DNA from: Streptomyces sp. NBC_01296
GTDB taxonomy: Bacteria > Actinomycetota > Actinomycetes > Streptomycetales > Streptomycetaceae
DNA: 64,000 bases
Assembly: GCF_035984415.1 (NCBI RefSeq)
Contig: NZ_CP130720.1
Span: forward strand, 3,844,001 to 3,908,000
Direction of reading: 5' to 3'
Under the pieces are notes generated by a model. It saw only the letters and a list, made by a program, of their open reading frames with translations, was not told the origin of the DNA and made no database searches. The translations under genes were made by a program, and so were the position numbers. Below, piece after piece: positions 25,598-33,620 of this stretch. Position 1 is the first letter of the stretch. Each line of letters begins with the position of its first letter.

Positions 25598-26914
25598 ATG
25601 AGCCTGTCCGTCTCCCGGCGTCTCGCCGCCGTGACCGCGATCGCGGTCGCCGGCCTGTTCGCCTCCACCGCCCCCGCCGCACTCGCCGCCCCCACGGCGG
25701 CGGCCGCGGCGCCGACACCGCCCGACATCCCGGTGGCCAACGTCAAGGCACACCTGGCGCAGCTCCAGTCCATAGCCACCGCCAACGGCGGCAACCGCGC
25801 CCACGGCAGGGCCGGCTACAAGGCCTCGATCGACTACGTGAAGGCCAAGCTCGACGCGGCCGGCTTCACGACCACCCTGCAGACCTTCACCAGCAGCGGC
25901 GCGACCGGCTACAACCTGATCGCCGACTGGCCGGGCGGCGACCCGAACTCGGTGCTGATGACCGGCTCGCACCTGGACTCGGTGACCGCCGGTCCCGGCA
26001 TCAACGACAACGGATCCGGCTCGGCCGCGATCCTGGAGACGGCGCTGGCCGTCTCGCGCGCACAGCTCCAGCCCACCAAGCACCTGCGGTTCGGCTGGTG
26101 GGGCGCGGAGGAGCTCGGCATGATCGGCTCGAAGTACTACGTGAACAACCTGCCGGCCGCCGAGAAGTCGAAGATCTCCGGGTACCTGAACTTCGACATG
26201 ATCGGCTCGCCGAACCCGGGCTACTTCGTCTACGACGACGACCCGACCATCGAGCAGACCTTCAAGAACTACTACGCGGGGATCGGCATCCCGACGGAGA
26301 TCGAGACCGAGGGCGACGGCCGTTCCGACCACGCCCCGTTCAAGAGCGCGGGCATCCCGGTCGGCGGCCTGTTCTCCGGCGCCGACTACACGAAGACGGC
26401 GGCTCAGGCGCAGAAGTGGGGCGGCACCTCCGGGCAGGCCTTCGACCGCTGCTACCACTCCTCGTGCGACACCTCGGCGAACATCGACGACACCGCCCTG
26501 GACCGCAACTCCGACGCGATCGCCTACGCGATCTGGAACCTCGGTGCGGCCACCCAGGTCCCGCCGGGCCAGTCCTTCGAGAACACGGCGGACGTGAACA
26601 TCCCGGACTCCCCCGGCGCCGCGGTGACCTCGCCGATCACGGTCTCCGGCGTCACGGGCAACGCCCCGGCCACCACCAAGGTCGACGTGAACATCGTCCA
26701 CACCTACCGCGGTGACCTCGTGGTCGACCTGATCGCCCCCGACGGCACCGTCTACAACCTCCACAACCGCAGCGGCGGCAGCGCCGACAACCTCGTCCAG
26801 ACGTACACCGTCAACGCCTCGAGCGAGGCGGCCAACGGCGTCTGGAAGCTCCAGGCCAAGGACGGGGCGGCGCAGGACGTCGGCTACATCAACAGCTGGA
26901 AGATCACCTTCTAG
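25598..26914 (+). CDS. Secreted M28 zinc aminopeptidase with P domain
   Basis: This is a 438-residue secreted enzyme. A Sec signal peptide ends near residue 31 (ALAAP). The catalytic domain matches S. griseus aminopeptidase: zinc ligands and catalytic residues are His125 (SHLDS), Asp137 (GINDNGSG), Glu171/Glu172 (WWGAEELG), Asp200 (NFDMIG) and His245 (SDHAPF). Residues from about 325 form a C-terminal proprotein-convertase P domain (NIVHTYRGDLVVDLIAPDGT). It removes N-terminal, probably hydrophobic, residues outside the cell. The 250 bases upstream contain the hairpin element and no strong promoter match. Confidence 0.93.
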   Translation: MSLSVSRRLAAVTAIAVAGLFASTAPAALAAPTAAAAAPTPPDIPVANVKAHLAQLQSIATANGGNRAHGRAGYKASIDYVKAKLDAAGFTTTLQTFTSSGATGYNLIADWPGGDPNSVLMTGSHLDSVTAGPGINDNGSGSAAILETALAVSRAQLQPTKHLRFGWWGAEELGMIGSKYYVNNLPAAEKSKISGYLNFDMIGSPNPGYFVYDDDPTIEQTFKNYYAGIGIPTEIETEGDGRSDHAPFKSAGIPVGGLFSGADYTKTAAQAQKWGGTSGQAFDRCYHSSCDTSANIDDTALDRNSDAIAYAIWNLGAATQVPPGQSFENTADVNIPDSPGAAVTSPITVSGVTGNAPATTKVDVNIVHTYRGDLVVDLIAPDGTVYNLHNRSGGSADNLVQTYTVNASSEAANGVWKLQAKDGAAQDVGYINSWKITF

Positions 26915-26939
26915 CGCTCGCCCCGGGGGGCGCACCCAC

Positions 26940-27359
26940 TCAGGGCGCGTCCTCCGTACGGGCCTGCGGCGGGACCGTCAGCGGCTCCCGTATCAGCGCG
27001 CGGAGCTCCTCGGCCACCGCGCCGATGTCCGCGCGGCCCAGCTTCGCAGCCTCCACCAGATCACCGAGGTCCTCCGGCGAGGGCAGCTGCTTGGCTCCCG
27101 CCACCTGCAGGTACGAGCGGGTGGCGGCGGCCGCGTAGAACTCGTTCATCGGCGATTCCAGCGCGGGGCACACCGCGAGGGTGTGCAGAAACGCGGCGGC
27201 CCGCCACGCGGTGTCCGGGGCGGGCTGTTCGGGCACCAGGACGAGGTCGTTCTGGTGCCGGGCGACCGCGGCGGCCACCCCGGAGGGATCCCACACGGCG
27301 GGATCCGACGGGAGATGGTGGGCCAGAGCGGTCCAGGCCCACTCCATGGTGATCTTCAA
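26940..27359 (-). CDS. Doc/Fic-like toxin component lacking the Fic motif
   Basis: The 139-residue protein resembles the proteins annotated in Streptomyces as fic-family toxin components. The C-terminal half (YLQVAGAKQLPSPEDLGDLVEAAKLG...IGAVAEELRAL) follows the Doc pattern in spacing. Where Doc has HxFxDANKR, this protein has CPALESPMNEF (residues 64-74), so catalytic His, Phe and Arg are absent. I use the TTG at 27359, which overlaps the antitoxin stop (TTGA) and has AGGAG 11 bases upstream; an ATG at 27347 is the alternative. Activity is uncertain; it could be an inactive or differently acting relative. Confidence 0.6.
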   Translation of the reverse strand: MKITMEWAWTALAHHLPSDPAVWDPSGVAAAVARHQNDLVLVPEQPAPDTAWRAAAFLHTLAVCPALESPMNEFYAAAATRSYLQVAGAKQLPSPEDLGDLVEAAKLGRADIGAVAEELRALIREPLTVPPQARTEDAP

Positions 27360-27559
27360 TTGCCGAACCGCTCCTGGAAGTAGCTCCAGTGGTCGGCGAA
27401 CTCCTCGATGCCGGAAAGGAAGTTCTTCCGGTCCTCGTCGAGTTCGCGCTCCGTCACCTCGGTGATCAGCGCGGTGACCGTCGTCCCCAGCGCCGCCGCG
27501 CGCGCCTTGAGGCGCTCGTGGAACTCTTCGTCCAGGCGGATGGTGACGTGTTTCGACAT
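27356..27559 (-). CDS. Ribbon-helix-helix antitoxin-like regulator
   Basis: This is a 67-residue protein starting with SKHVTIRLDEEFHERLKARA, a classic RHH (CopG/Arc) DNA-binding N-terminus, followed by a helix and a C-terminal segment (SGIEEFADHWSYFQERFG) suited to binding a partner. Its stop overlaps the downstream toxin start. A perfect inverted repeat lies 11 bases before its ATG, as expected for autoregulation by the complex. Confidence 0.8.
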   Translation of the reverse strand: MSKHVTIRLDEEFHERLKARAAALGTTVTALITEVTERELDEDRKNFLSGIEEFADHWSYFQERFGN

Positions 27560-27569
27560 GCTTTTCACG

Positions 27570-27589
27570 GTACAGCGAGCCTGCTGTAC
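27570..27589. promoter_or_regulatory. Operator of the toxin-antitoxin pair
   Basis: GTACAGC (27570-27576) and GCTGTAC (27583-27589) form a perfect 7-base dyad with a six-base spacer, 11-30 bases upstream of the RHH gene. It is the obvious binding site for the RHH protein. Confidence 0.7.
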
Positions 27590-27604
27590 ACAGGGCCGGA
27601 ACGG

Positions 27605-27645
27605 CCGAAGGGTGGGCAGGGACACAGTCCCCGCCCACCCTTCGG
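27605..27645 (-). terminator. Terminator after the LolA/RseB-like gene
   Basis: Perfect 13-base arms CCGAAGGGTGGGC (27605-27617) and GCCCACCCTTCGG (27633-27645), with extra GGGA/TCCC pairing in the loop, lie 32 bases past the LolA-like stop and insulate the toxin-antitoxin pair. Confidence 0.85.
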
Positions 27646-27677
27646 ACAGTCCTACGCTCGCATCCGCCCTGCTGCGG

Positions 27678-28898
27678 CTACTTGTTGGCGTCGGCCGCCT
27701 TCACCAGCGCGTCCTTGGTGACCGCACCGACGTAGACCTTGCCGTCGTCGGTGATCAGAGCGTTGACCAGGCGGGTCTTGAAGACCCGGCCCTCGCCGAA
27801 CTTGCCGGTGACCTTGCCCCCGAGGGAGTCGAGGAACTGCTTGGCCTCCTTCGGCGCGTTCTTGTCGTTCTCGATGTCCTTCAAGCTCTTGCCTGCGCCC
27901 GTGTCGATCCGGGCGATCGTCGACCAGCCCTCGCCGAGCACCTTCGTCTCGCCGCCCTTGCCGCCCGCACCGCCCATGCCGCCGGTCAGTGCGCCGAGGC
28001 CGGGGAGGGAGTCCAGGCCCTTGAACTCCTTGCCGTGGCCGGCGCCGCCCTTGCCCGCCTCGGCCGCGCCCTCGGTCACCTTGGCGCCCTTGGGCGCGGT
28101 GAACGCGAAGGTGTCGGCGGACGGCTTGGCGAAGTCCACCTTGGTGAACCCGGCGTCGACGATCGGCTTGCCGCCTTCGGCCGCCAGCAGCTGCACCCGC
28201 AGCGGCACGAAGTTCTTGGCATCCACCGCGATCTTGACCGAGCCGACCGTGGATCCGCCGTGCTTGGGCTTGAGCACCAGCTGGTACGCGTCCCGGCCGG
28301 CCACCTGAGCGGTGTCGCCCACGCTGACGTCCGTGGTCGGGCCGGCGGCCGTCAGGATGTCCTGGGCCAGCTGCTGGGGCGAGCCGCCGCCCATCCGGTC
28401 GGCCGTCTTCTTGTGGTCCTTGCCCTGCGCCGCGCCCTCGGTGTCCTTCTCGTGCCAGACCTCGTTGGCCTTGCTGTCGTACCCCCAGACGTCGGCGCCG
28501 TTGTGGATGAGGCTGTACTCGTCCTTGCCGTCCACGAACGTGAGCTTCTGGCGGTCCGGGCCGTCGGCCGCGACGCGCACGGTGTGCGTGCCGTTCGCCA
28601 ACTGCGCGATCTTGTCCTCGGGGTTGGCCGAGCCGCCCGTGACGCCCCCGCCGCCGAGCAGGCCGCTCGCCAGGGTCGGCAGGCCCAGGTCGGTGCTGAT
28701 CTTCGCGCTGCCGGACAGCTGCTGCACGTCCGAGGCGACGATCTTCTCGATGAGCTGCTGTGCCGTCACCTTCGGCAGGTCCGGGCTGCCGGAGTTCGCG
28801 AAGGCCGGGACCATCGCCACGGTCGCGGCGGCCACACCCGCCACCGCGACCGGTACGGCGTACCGGGCGGCCTTGCGGGTCTTTGCGTTCGTTGCCAT
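27678..28898 (-). CDS. Secreted LolA/RseB-like (DUF2092-type) protein
   Basis: The 406-residue exported protein has a twin-Arg-free signal peptide (residues 1 to about 35, ending MVPAFANS). The mature part has the half-barrel pattern of the LolA/LppX/RseB fold, with KISTDLGLP, YSLIHNGADVWGYDSKANEVWH and GRDAYQLVLKP. A glycine-rich linker lies near residues 285-315. In diderms LolA carries lipoproteins; in this monoderm context the protein more likely binds lipids or regulates an anti-sigma factor. Its own terminator follows. The function is unproven. Confidence 0.75.
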   Translation of the reverse strand: MATNAKTRKAARYAVPVAVAGVAAATVAMVPAFANSGSPDLPKVTAQQLIEKIVASDVQQLSGSAKISTDLGLPTLASGLLGGGGVTGGSANPEDKIAQLANGTHTVRVAADGPDRQKLTFVDGKDEYSLIHNGADVWGYDSKANEVWHEKDTEGAAQGKDHKKTADRMGGGSPQQLAQDILTAAGPTTDVSVGDTAQVAGRDAYQLVLKPKHGGSTVGSVKIAVDAKNFVPLRVQLLAAEGGKPIVDAGFTKVDFAKPSADTFAFTAPKGAKVTEGAAEAGKGGAGHGKEFKGLDSLPGLGALTGGMGGAGGKGGETKVLGEGWSTIARIDTGAGKSLKDIENDKNAPKEAKQFLDSLGGKVTGKFGEGRVFKTRLVNALITDDGKVYVGAVTKDALVKAADANK

Positions 28899-29016
28899 GT
28901 CTGCCCTACCTCTTTGTCACCCGTTCTGGTGTGTCTCCATCTGACCAAAGGGGTGGGGGTCGGGGCGTCACTCCCCGGGGCCAACTCCGCGTACGCCCCA
29001 GGGATGACACGACGAA

Positions 29017-29052
29017 GGTCCGGCACCCCCCACCCGTAGGGGATGCCGGACC
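29017..29052 (-). terminator. Terminator after the polyprenyl synthase
   Basis: GGTCCGGC-A-CCCC pairs with GGGG-T-GCCGGACC across a short loop, 22 bases after the minus-strand synthase stop at 29074. Confidence 0.8.
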
Positions 29053-29073
29053 CTCACCTCTGCCGAACGGCTC

Positions 29074-30084
29074 CTAGCCGGCCCGGTGCACCACTGCGTC
29101 GCACAGCTCCTCGAGCGCCGACTTGGCGAAGCACTCCGGCAGCGGGGCGAGCGTGGCCCGCGCCTCCTGCGCGTAGCGGATGGTGTCGCGGCGGGCCTGC
29201 TCCAGGGCGGGGTGCACCCGCAGCCGGGCGAGCACCTCCGCGTGCAGGACGTCATCGGTCAGGTCCCCGTCGAGGAGGGCCACGAGCTCCAGGTCGTCGG
29301 GGTCGCCGCCCTGGGCCGCCATCTCGCGCAGCCGCAGCACGGGCAGCGTCGGGATGCCTTCGCGCAGGTCCGTCCCCGGGGTCTTCCCGGATTCGTGCGA
29401 GTCGGAGGCGATGTCGAGGACGTCGTCGGCGAGCTGGAAGGCGATGCCGAGGCGCTCCCCGTACTGCGTCAGGATGTCGACGACCGACTCGTCGGCGCCG
29501 GACATCAGCGCGCCGAACCGGCCGGAGACCGCGATCAGCGAACCCGTCTTGCCGGCCATGACGTCGAGGTAGTGCGCGACCGGGTCGCGGCCGTCGCGCG
29601 GGCCGGCCGTCTCCAGGATCTGGCCCGTCACCAGCCGCTCGAAGGCCTCCGCCTGGATGCGCACGGCCTCCGGCCCGAGGTCGGCCAGGATGTGCGAGGC
29701 GCGGGCGAACAGGAAGTCACCCGTCAGGACGGCAACCGAGTTGCCCCAGCGGGCGTTGGCGCTGGCCACGCCGCGGCGCTCGTCCGCCTCGTCCATGATG
29801 TCGTCGTGGTAGAGCGTCGCCAGATGGGTGAGTTCGACGACCACCGCGGCGGGCACGATGCCGGGCGCGTAGGGGTCGCCGAATCGGGAGGCCAGCATCA
29901 CCAGCAGCGGCCGGAACCGCTTGCCCCCGGCGCGCAGCAGGTGCTGTGCGGCATCGGTGATGAAGGGGACTTCGCTCTTGGTGGCCTCCAGCAGACCCGC
30001 CTCGACGGCGGCCAGTCCGGCCTGGACATCGGTCTCAAGAGCCTGGTCCCGCACGCTCAGTCCGAACGGCCCGACGACGGTCAC
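29074..30084 (-). CDS. Long-chain polyprenyl diphosphate synthase
   Basis: The 336-residue trans-prenyltransferase has both aspartate-rich motifs: YHDDIMDEADERRG (first) and FQLADDVLDIASD (second), plus GGKRFRPLLVML at the substrate site. It condenses isopentenyl diphosphate onto an allylic primer to make the side chain, most likely of menaquinone (about C40-C45), the electron acceptor for the complex I encoded nearby. Start is a GTG with AGGAG eight bases upstream. A 12-base direct duplication (GCTGACGATCAC at 30102 and 30114) lies just upstream. Confidence 0.9.
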   Translation of the reverse strand: MTVVGPFGLSVRDQALETDVQAGLAAVEAGLLEATKSEVPFITDAAQHLLRAGGKRFRPLLVMLASRFGDPYAPGIVPAAVVVELTHLATLYHDDIMDEADERRGVASANARWGNSVAVLTGDFLFARASHILADLGPEAVRIQAEAFERLVTGQILETAGPRDGRDPVAHYLDVMAGKTGSLIAVSGRFGALMSGADESVVDILTQYGERLGIAFQLADDVLDIASDSHESGKTPGTDLREGIPTLPVLRLREMAAQGGDPDDLELVALLDGDLTDDVLHAEVLARLRVHPALEQARRDTIRYAQEARATLAPLPECFAKSALEELCDAVVHRAG

Positions 30085-30101
30085 GAGGGGTACTCCTGTC
30101 T

Positions 30102-30125
30102 GCTGACGATCACGCTGACGATCAC
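30102..30125. repeat. 12-bp tandem duplication upstream of the polyprenyl synthase
   Basis: GCTGACGATCAC is present twice head to tail, 18-41 bases before the GTG start. It may be a binding site or just a small duplication. Confidence 0.7.
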
Positions 30126-30274
30126 CTGGATTGTCGATGTGTCGCTGCCATCACTCAAGCCAGCGTATCCGGTCTGTTTTCGATCACCGAGAGCGCCCGC
30201 CATGTCGCCACCCGCGCAGCGCCCGATGCGCACCGGTATGTTCGTCAGGAGCCGAAACAACCGGAGAATGCGTT

Positions 30275-30585
30275 TTGTCCAGAACTGCAACCGAAATGGG
30301 GCAAGCTGCGGAACCGGTCGGCCCGGAAGCGGACCGGCCGCCGCCCGCCGAAGACCACGCCCTCCGTCTCCGCGGCCCACGGGACCATGGTCTACCTCGG
30401 GTCCGTCGCCGGCGGGTGGCTCGCCGACCGGATCCCCGGTTCGTACCGGGCCGCGCTCCGGGGCGGCGTCCTGATCGCCTGCGCCGCATCGTCGCCGGCC
30501 TCCTCGCCGCGGGCGCGCCCGCCACCCTTCCGGCCGCCGCCGGCCGGCTGACCACGGACCCCTGGCGCCGTGGCTGCGGCGCACG
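30275..30585 (+). pseudogene. Decayed POT-family oligopeptide transporter remnant
   Basis: In the 530-base gap before the hydrolase gene, the frame through ATG 30387 encodes AAHGTMVYLGSVAGGWLADR and continues IPGSYRAALRGGVLIACA, which matches the second and third helices of POT (PTR2) transporters. Upstream in another frame (from about 30275, SRTATEMGQAAEPVGPEADR) is a plausible polar N-terminus. After 30474 the match is lost by frameshift or deletion. A possible C-terminal end, APWLRRTMHPVH, just precedes the hydrolase gene, but this part is weak. A full POT is about 490 residues, so most is gone. Confidence 0.5.
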
Positions 30586-30615
30586 ATGCACCCCGTCCAC
30601 CGAGGTGGTTGCCGA

Positions 30616-32640
30616 ATGATCATCCGTACCGAGTTCCCGTACGAGACGTCGCACGAGGACGTCCGGATCCCGATGGCCGACGGAGTGGAGCTGTACGCCC
30701 GGATCTGGCGCCCCGTGACGGACGAGCCCGTTCCGGCCCTGTTGGAGTACCTGCCGTACCGGCTGACGGACTGGACCGCCCCGCGGGACCGGCAGCGCCA
30801 CCCCTGGTACGCCGGCCACGGCTACGCGTCCGTTCGGGTGGACGTACGCGGCCACGGCTGCAGCGGCGGGAACCCGGGCGACGAGTACGACGCGCGGGAG
30901 CTGGCCGACGGGGTCGCGGTGGTGGAGTGGCTGGCGGCGCAGCCGTGGTGCACGGGGGCGGTGGGGATGTTCGGGATCTCGTGGGGCGGGTTCAATTCCC
31001 TCCAGATCGCGGCGCTGGCACCGCAGGCCCTGAAGGCGGTCGTCACGGTCTGCTCGACGGACGACCGGTACGACAACGACGTCCACTACATGGGCGGCTC
31101 GGTGCTGGCCGTGGACATGCACGCGTGGGCGGCGACCATGCTGGCCTTCGCGGCGCGCCCGCCGGACCCGCTGTTCGTCGGCGACGGCTGGCGCGAGCAG
31201 TGGCTGGCGCGGCTGGAATCCGTCGAACCCCTGATCCACACCTGGCTGGCCCACCAGACGCGGGACGACTACTGGCGCCACGGCAGCGTCTGCGAGGACT
31301 ACCCGGCGATCGGCGCGGCCGTCCTCGCGGTGGGCGGCTGGCACGACCCGTACCGGGACGCGGTGCTGCGACTGGTCTCCCGTCTGCCCGCCGAACGGGT
31401 GCGGGGGCTGATCGGCCCGTGGTCGCACCAGTACCCGGACCGCGGGCTGCCGCCCGGTCCGGCGATCGGGTTCCTCCAGGAGACCCTGCGGTGGTGGGAC
31501 CACTGGCTGAAGACCGATTCCGACAGCGCCTCCGGCGCGGGCGACAACGGGGTGATGGACGAGCCCCTGCTGCGCTCCTGGATCTCGGAGTCCCATCCGC
31601 CGGCGACCACGTACGAGGTGCTGCCGGGCCGCTGGGTCGGGGACGCCGAGTGGCCCTCCCCCGCCGTCACCCCCGTCACGTACGCGCTCCAGGGCGCGCC
31701 GGTGGCCGTGGCCTCCCCGCAGCACACGGGGCTGGACGCGGGGCGGTTCTTCCCGTTCGGCAACGAGGCGGACCTGCCGCCGGACCAGCGGGAGGAGGAC
31801 GCGAAGTCGGCCTGCTTCGAGTTCCCGGTGGGGCGCGAGCCGGTGGAGGTCCTGGGCCGCGCACAGGTGACGGCCCGGCTGCGGATGGACGTCCCGTACG
31901 GCCAGGTGGTGGCCCGCCTGTGCGACGTGGCGCCCGACGGCTCCTCGACGCTGGTCACCCGGGGCGCGCTGAACCTCTCGGCGCGGCTGGGGCGGGACAA
32001 GGCGGTGCCGTGGCCGGTGGGCGCGTACGAGGACGTGGTGTTCGAGCTGAACGGCATCGGGCACCGCTTCGCGGCCGGCCACCGGATCCGGCTCGCGCTC
32101 TCCTCGGCGTACTGGCCGTGGATCTGGCCGCGGGCCGGGTCGCAGGCGGGGTGGACGCTGGATCCGGCGGGCAGTGCGCTGGTCCTGCCGGTCCGTGCCG
32201 CCGCCGACCCGGATCCGCCCATCGGCTTCGAGCCGCCGGAGCAGTCGGAGCCGCTGGGTGTGGTCGTCCCGGCCACGCTGGACGAGCCGCGGCCTGAGCG
32301 GCTGGTCGTACGGGACGTCGCGCGCGGGCGGTGGCGGCTGGAGGTGGACCCGCGGTACGGGGGCACGCGGGTGTATCCGGACGGGCTGGAGTACGGCGAG
32401 GACGCGCTGGAGGTGTACGAGATCGACTCGGCGGATCCGCTGTCGGCCCGGACCCGCTCGGACTGGCGGATCCGGTTGCACCGGCCGGAACTGGCATGGG
32501 ACGTACGGGTGGAGACCCGGTCGGAGGTCTCGTGCGACGAGGGCGGCTTCGTCACGTCGAACGAGGTGGTGTGCCGGGAGGGGGACGAAGTGGTCTTCCA
32601 CCGGACGTGGGAGCGGCGGTTGCCGCGGGCGGCGGGTTGA
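30616..32640 (+). CDS. CocE/NonD-type alpha/beta hydrolase (S15 peptidase family)
   Basis: This is a 674-residue enzyme. The catalytic domain has nucleophile Ser122 in FGISWGGF, the VDVRGHGCSGG oxyanion-side segment, and a likely His in GPWSHQYPD; the Asp is probably in GGWHDPYRD. A C-terminal jelly-roll domain (from about residue 330) is typical of the CocE/X-Pro dipeptidyl-peptidase group. No signal peptide is seen, so it acts in the cytoplasm. Substrate (ester, amide or Xaa-Pro peptide) is unknown. ATG 30616 is preceded by GAGGTGG. A 12-base palindrome (GCCCTGCAGGGC) at 32643 separates it from the convergent phosphatase. Confidence 0.85.
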   Translation: MIIRTEFPYETSHEDVRIPMADGVELYARIWRPVTDEPVPALLEYLPYRLTDWTAPRDRQRHPWYAGHGYASVRVDVRGHGCSGGNPGDEYDARELADGVAVVEWLAAQPWCTGAVGMFGISWGGFNSLQIAALAPQALKAVVTVCSTDDRYDNDVHYMGGSVLAVDMHAWAATMLAFAARPPDPLFVGDGWREQWLARLESVEPLIHTWLAHQTRDDYWRHGSVCEDYPAIGAAVLAVGGWHDPYRDAVLRLVSRLPAERVRGLIGPWSHQYPDRGLPPGPAIGFLQETLRWWDHWLKTDSDSASGAGDNGVMDEPLLRSWISESHPPATTYEVLPGRWVGDAEWPSPAVTPVTYALQGAPVAVASPQHTGLDAGRFFPFGNEADLPPDQREEDAKSACFEFPVGREPVEVLGRAQVTARLRMDVPYGQVVARLCDVAPDGSSTLVTRGALNLSARLGRDKAVPWPVGAYEDVVFELNGIGHRFAAGHRIRLALSSAYWPWIWPRAGSQAGWTLDPAGSALVLPVRAAADPDPPIGFEPPEQSEPLGVVVPATLDEPRPERLVVRDVARGRWRLEVDPRYGGTRVYPDGLEYGEDALEVYEIDSADPLSARTRSDWRIRLHRPELAWDVRVETRSEVSCDEGGFVTSNEVVCREGDEVVFHRTWERRLPRAAG

Positions 32641-32657
32641 CGGCCCTGCAGGGCGGA

Positions 32658-33479
32658 TCAGCCGGGGAAGAGGCGTTCCAGGACCACCGCGATGCCGTCC
32701 TGCTCGTTCGAGAGCGTCAGCTCGTCGGCCACGGCCATCAGTTCTCGGTGGGCGTTGGCCATCGCCACGCCGTGCGCCGCCCACGCGAACATCGGGATGT
32801 CGTTCGGCATGTCGCCGAAGGCGATCGTCGACGACGGGCCGACGCCCAGCAGCTCCGCCGCCAGGGCCAGCCCGCTCGCCTTGCTGACACCCGGCGGCTG
32901 GAGCTCCACCGTGTGCTCCCCCGCCATCGTCACGTTCACCAGGTCCCCGACCACCGAACGGGCGACCCGCGTCAGCTCGTCGTCGTCCAGCTCCGGGTGC
33001 TGGAGCAGCACCTTGTTGATCGGCGCGGCCCACAGGTCGCTGCGCCGGTGCACCCGGACCGTCGGGAGGTGCGGGTGCCACATCCGGTAACCCGGCCCTA
33101 TCAGCATCTCGGCGTCCAACCCCTCCTGGTTGACCGCCGCGTACACCTCGCCGATCTCCGCCTCGATCTTCCCGAGCGCCACGTCCGCCAGATCCCGGTC
33201 CAGCGGAATGGAGTGCAACAGGCGGGCGCACGCCGTGTCGTACACCTGCGCGCCCTGCCCGCACACCGCGAGCCCTGTGTAGCCGAGGTCGTCCAGGACG
33301 TGCCGGACCTGTGGAACGGGGCGCCCGGTGACGATGATGTGCTGGGCGCCGGCGGCGCGCGCCGTCGCGAGCGCCGCGTACGACCGCGCGGAGACGGTGT
33401 CTCCGGCGCGCAGCAGCGTCCCGTCCAGGTCAGTGGCGATCAAGGCATAGGGGAGGGCCGAAAGCGGGGCGGAAGTCAC
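32658..33479 (-). CDS. HAD superfamily (Cof/IIB) phosphatase
   Basis: The 273-residue product has all four HAD motifs: ATDLDGTLL near the start, VTGRP, the lysine in GVSKASGL, and FGDMPNDIPMF, with an inserted cap of the Cof (type IIB) kind. Such enzymes hydrolyse sugar or nucleotide phosphates. The start is taken as the GTG at 33479, since residues upstream are not family-like. Minus-strand TATCCT lies six bases before the GTG, which would make the message leaderless. Confidence 0.9.
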   Translation of the reverse strand: MTSAPLSALPYALIATDLDGTLLRAGDTVSARSYAALATARAAGAQHIIVTGRPVPQVRHVLDDLGYTGLAVCGQGAQVYDTACARLLHSIPLDRDLADVALGKIEAEIGEVYAAVNQEGLDAEMLIGPGYRMWHPHLPTVRVHRRSDLWAAPINKVLLQHPELDDDELTRVARSVVGDLVNVTMAGEHTVELQPPGVSKASGLALAAELLGVGPSSTIAFGDMPNDIPMFAWAAHGVAMANAHRELMAVADELTLSNEQDGIAVVLERLFPG

Positions 33480-33620
33480 GGCGCAAGGATACGGACCCCT
33501 TTGGACAAGTCCTACAAATAGAGCCCGTATCCGGCCTCCCGCACGCCCCACTGGCCACGTAACGTATCAACCAGCCCGCCGGGACACCCCCGGACCGCGT
33601 CGAAAGCGAGGCAGTACCCC

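Noticed and set aside
29086..30474. Long plus-strand open frame opposite the polyprenyl synthase
   Set aside because: It is the antisense shadow of a clear enzyme gene, with composition typical of reverse-strand frames in high-GC DNA.
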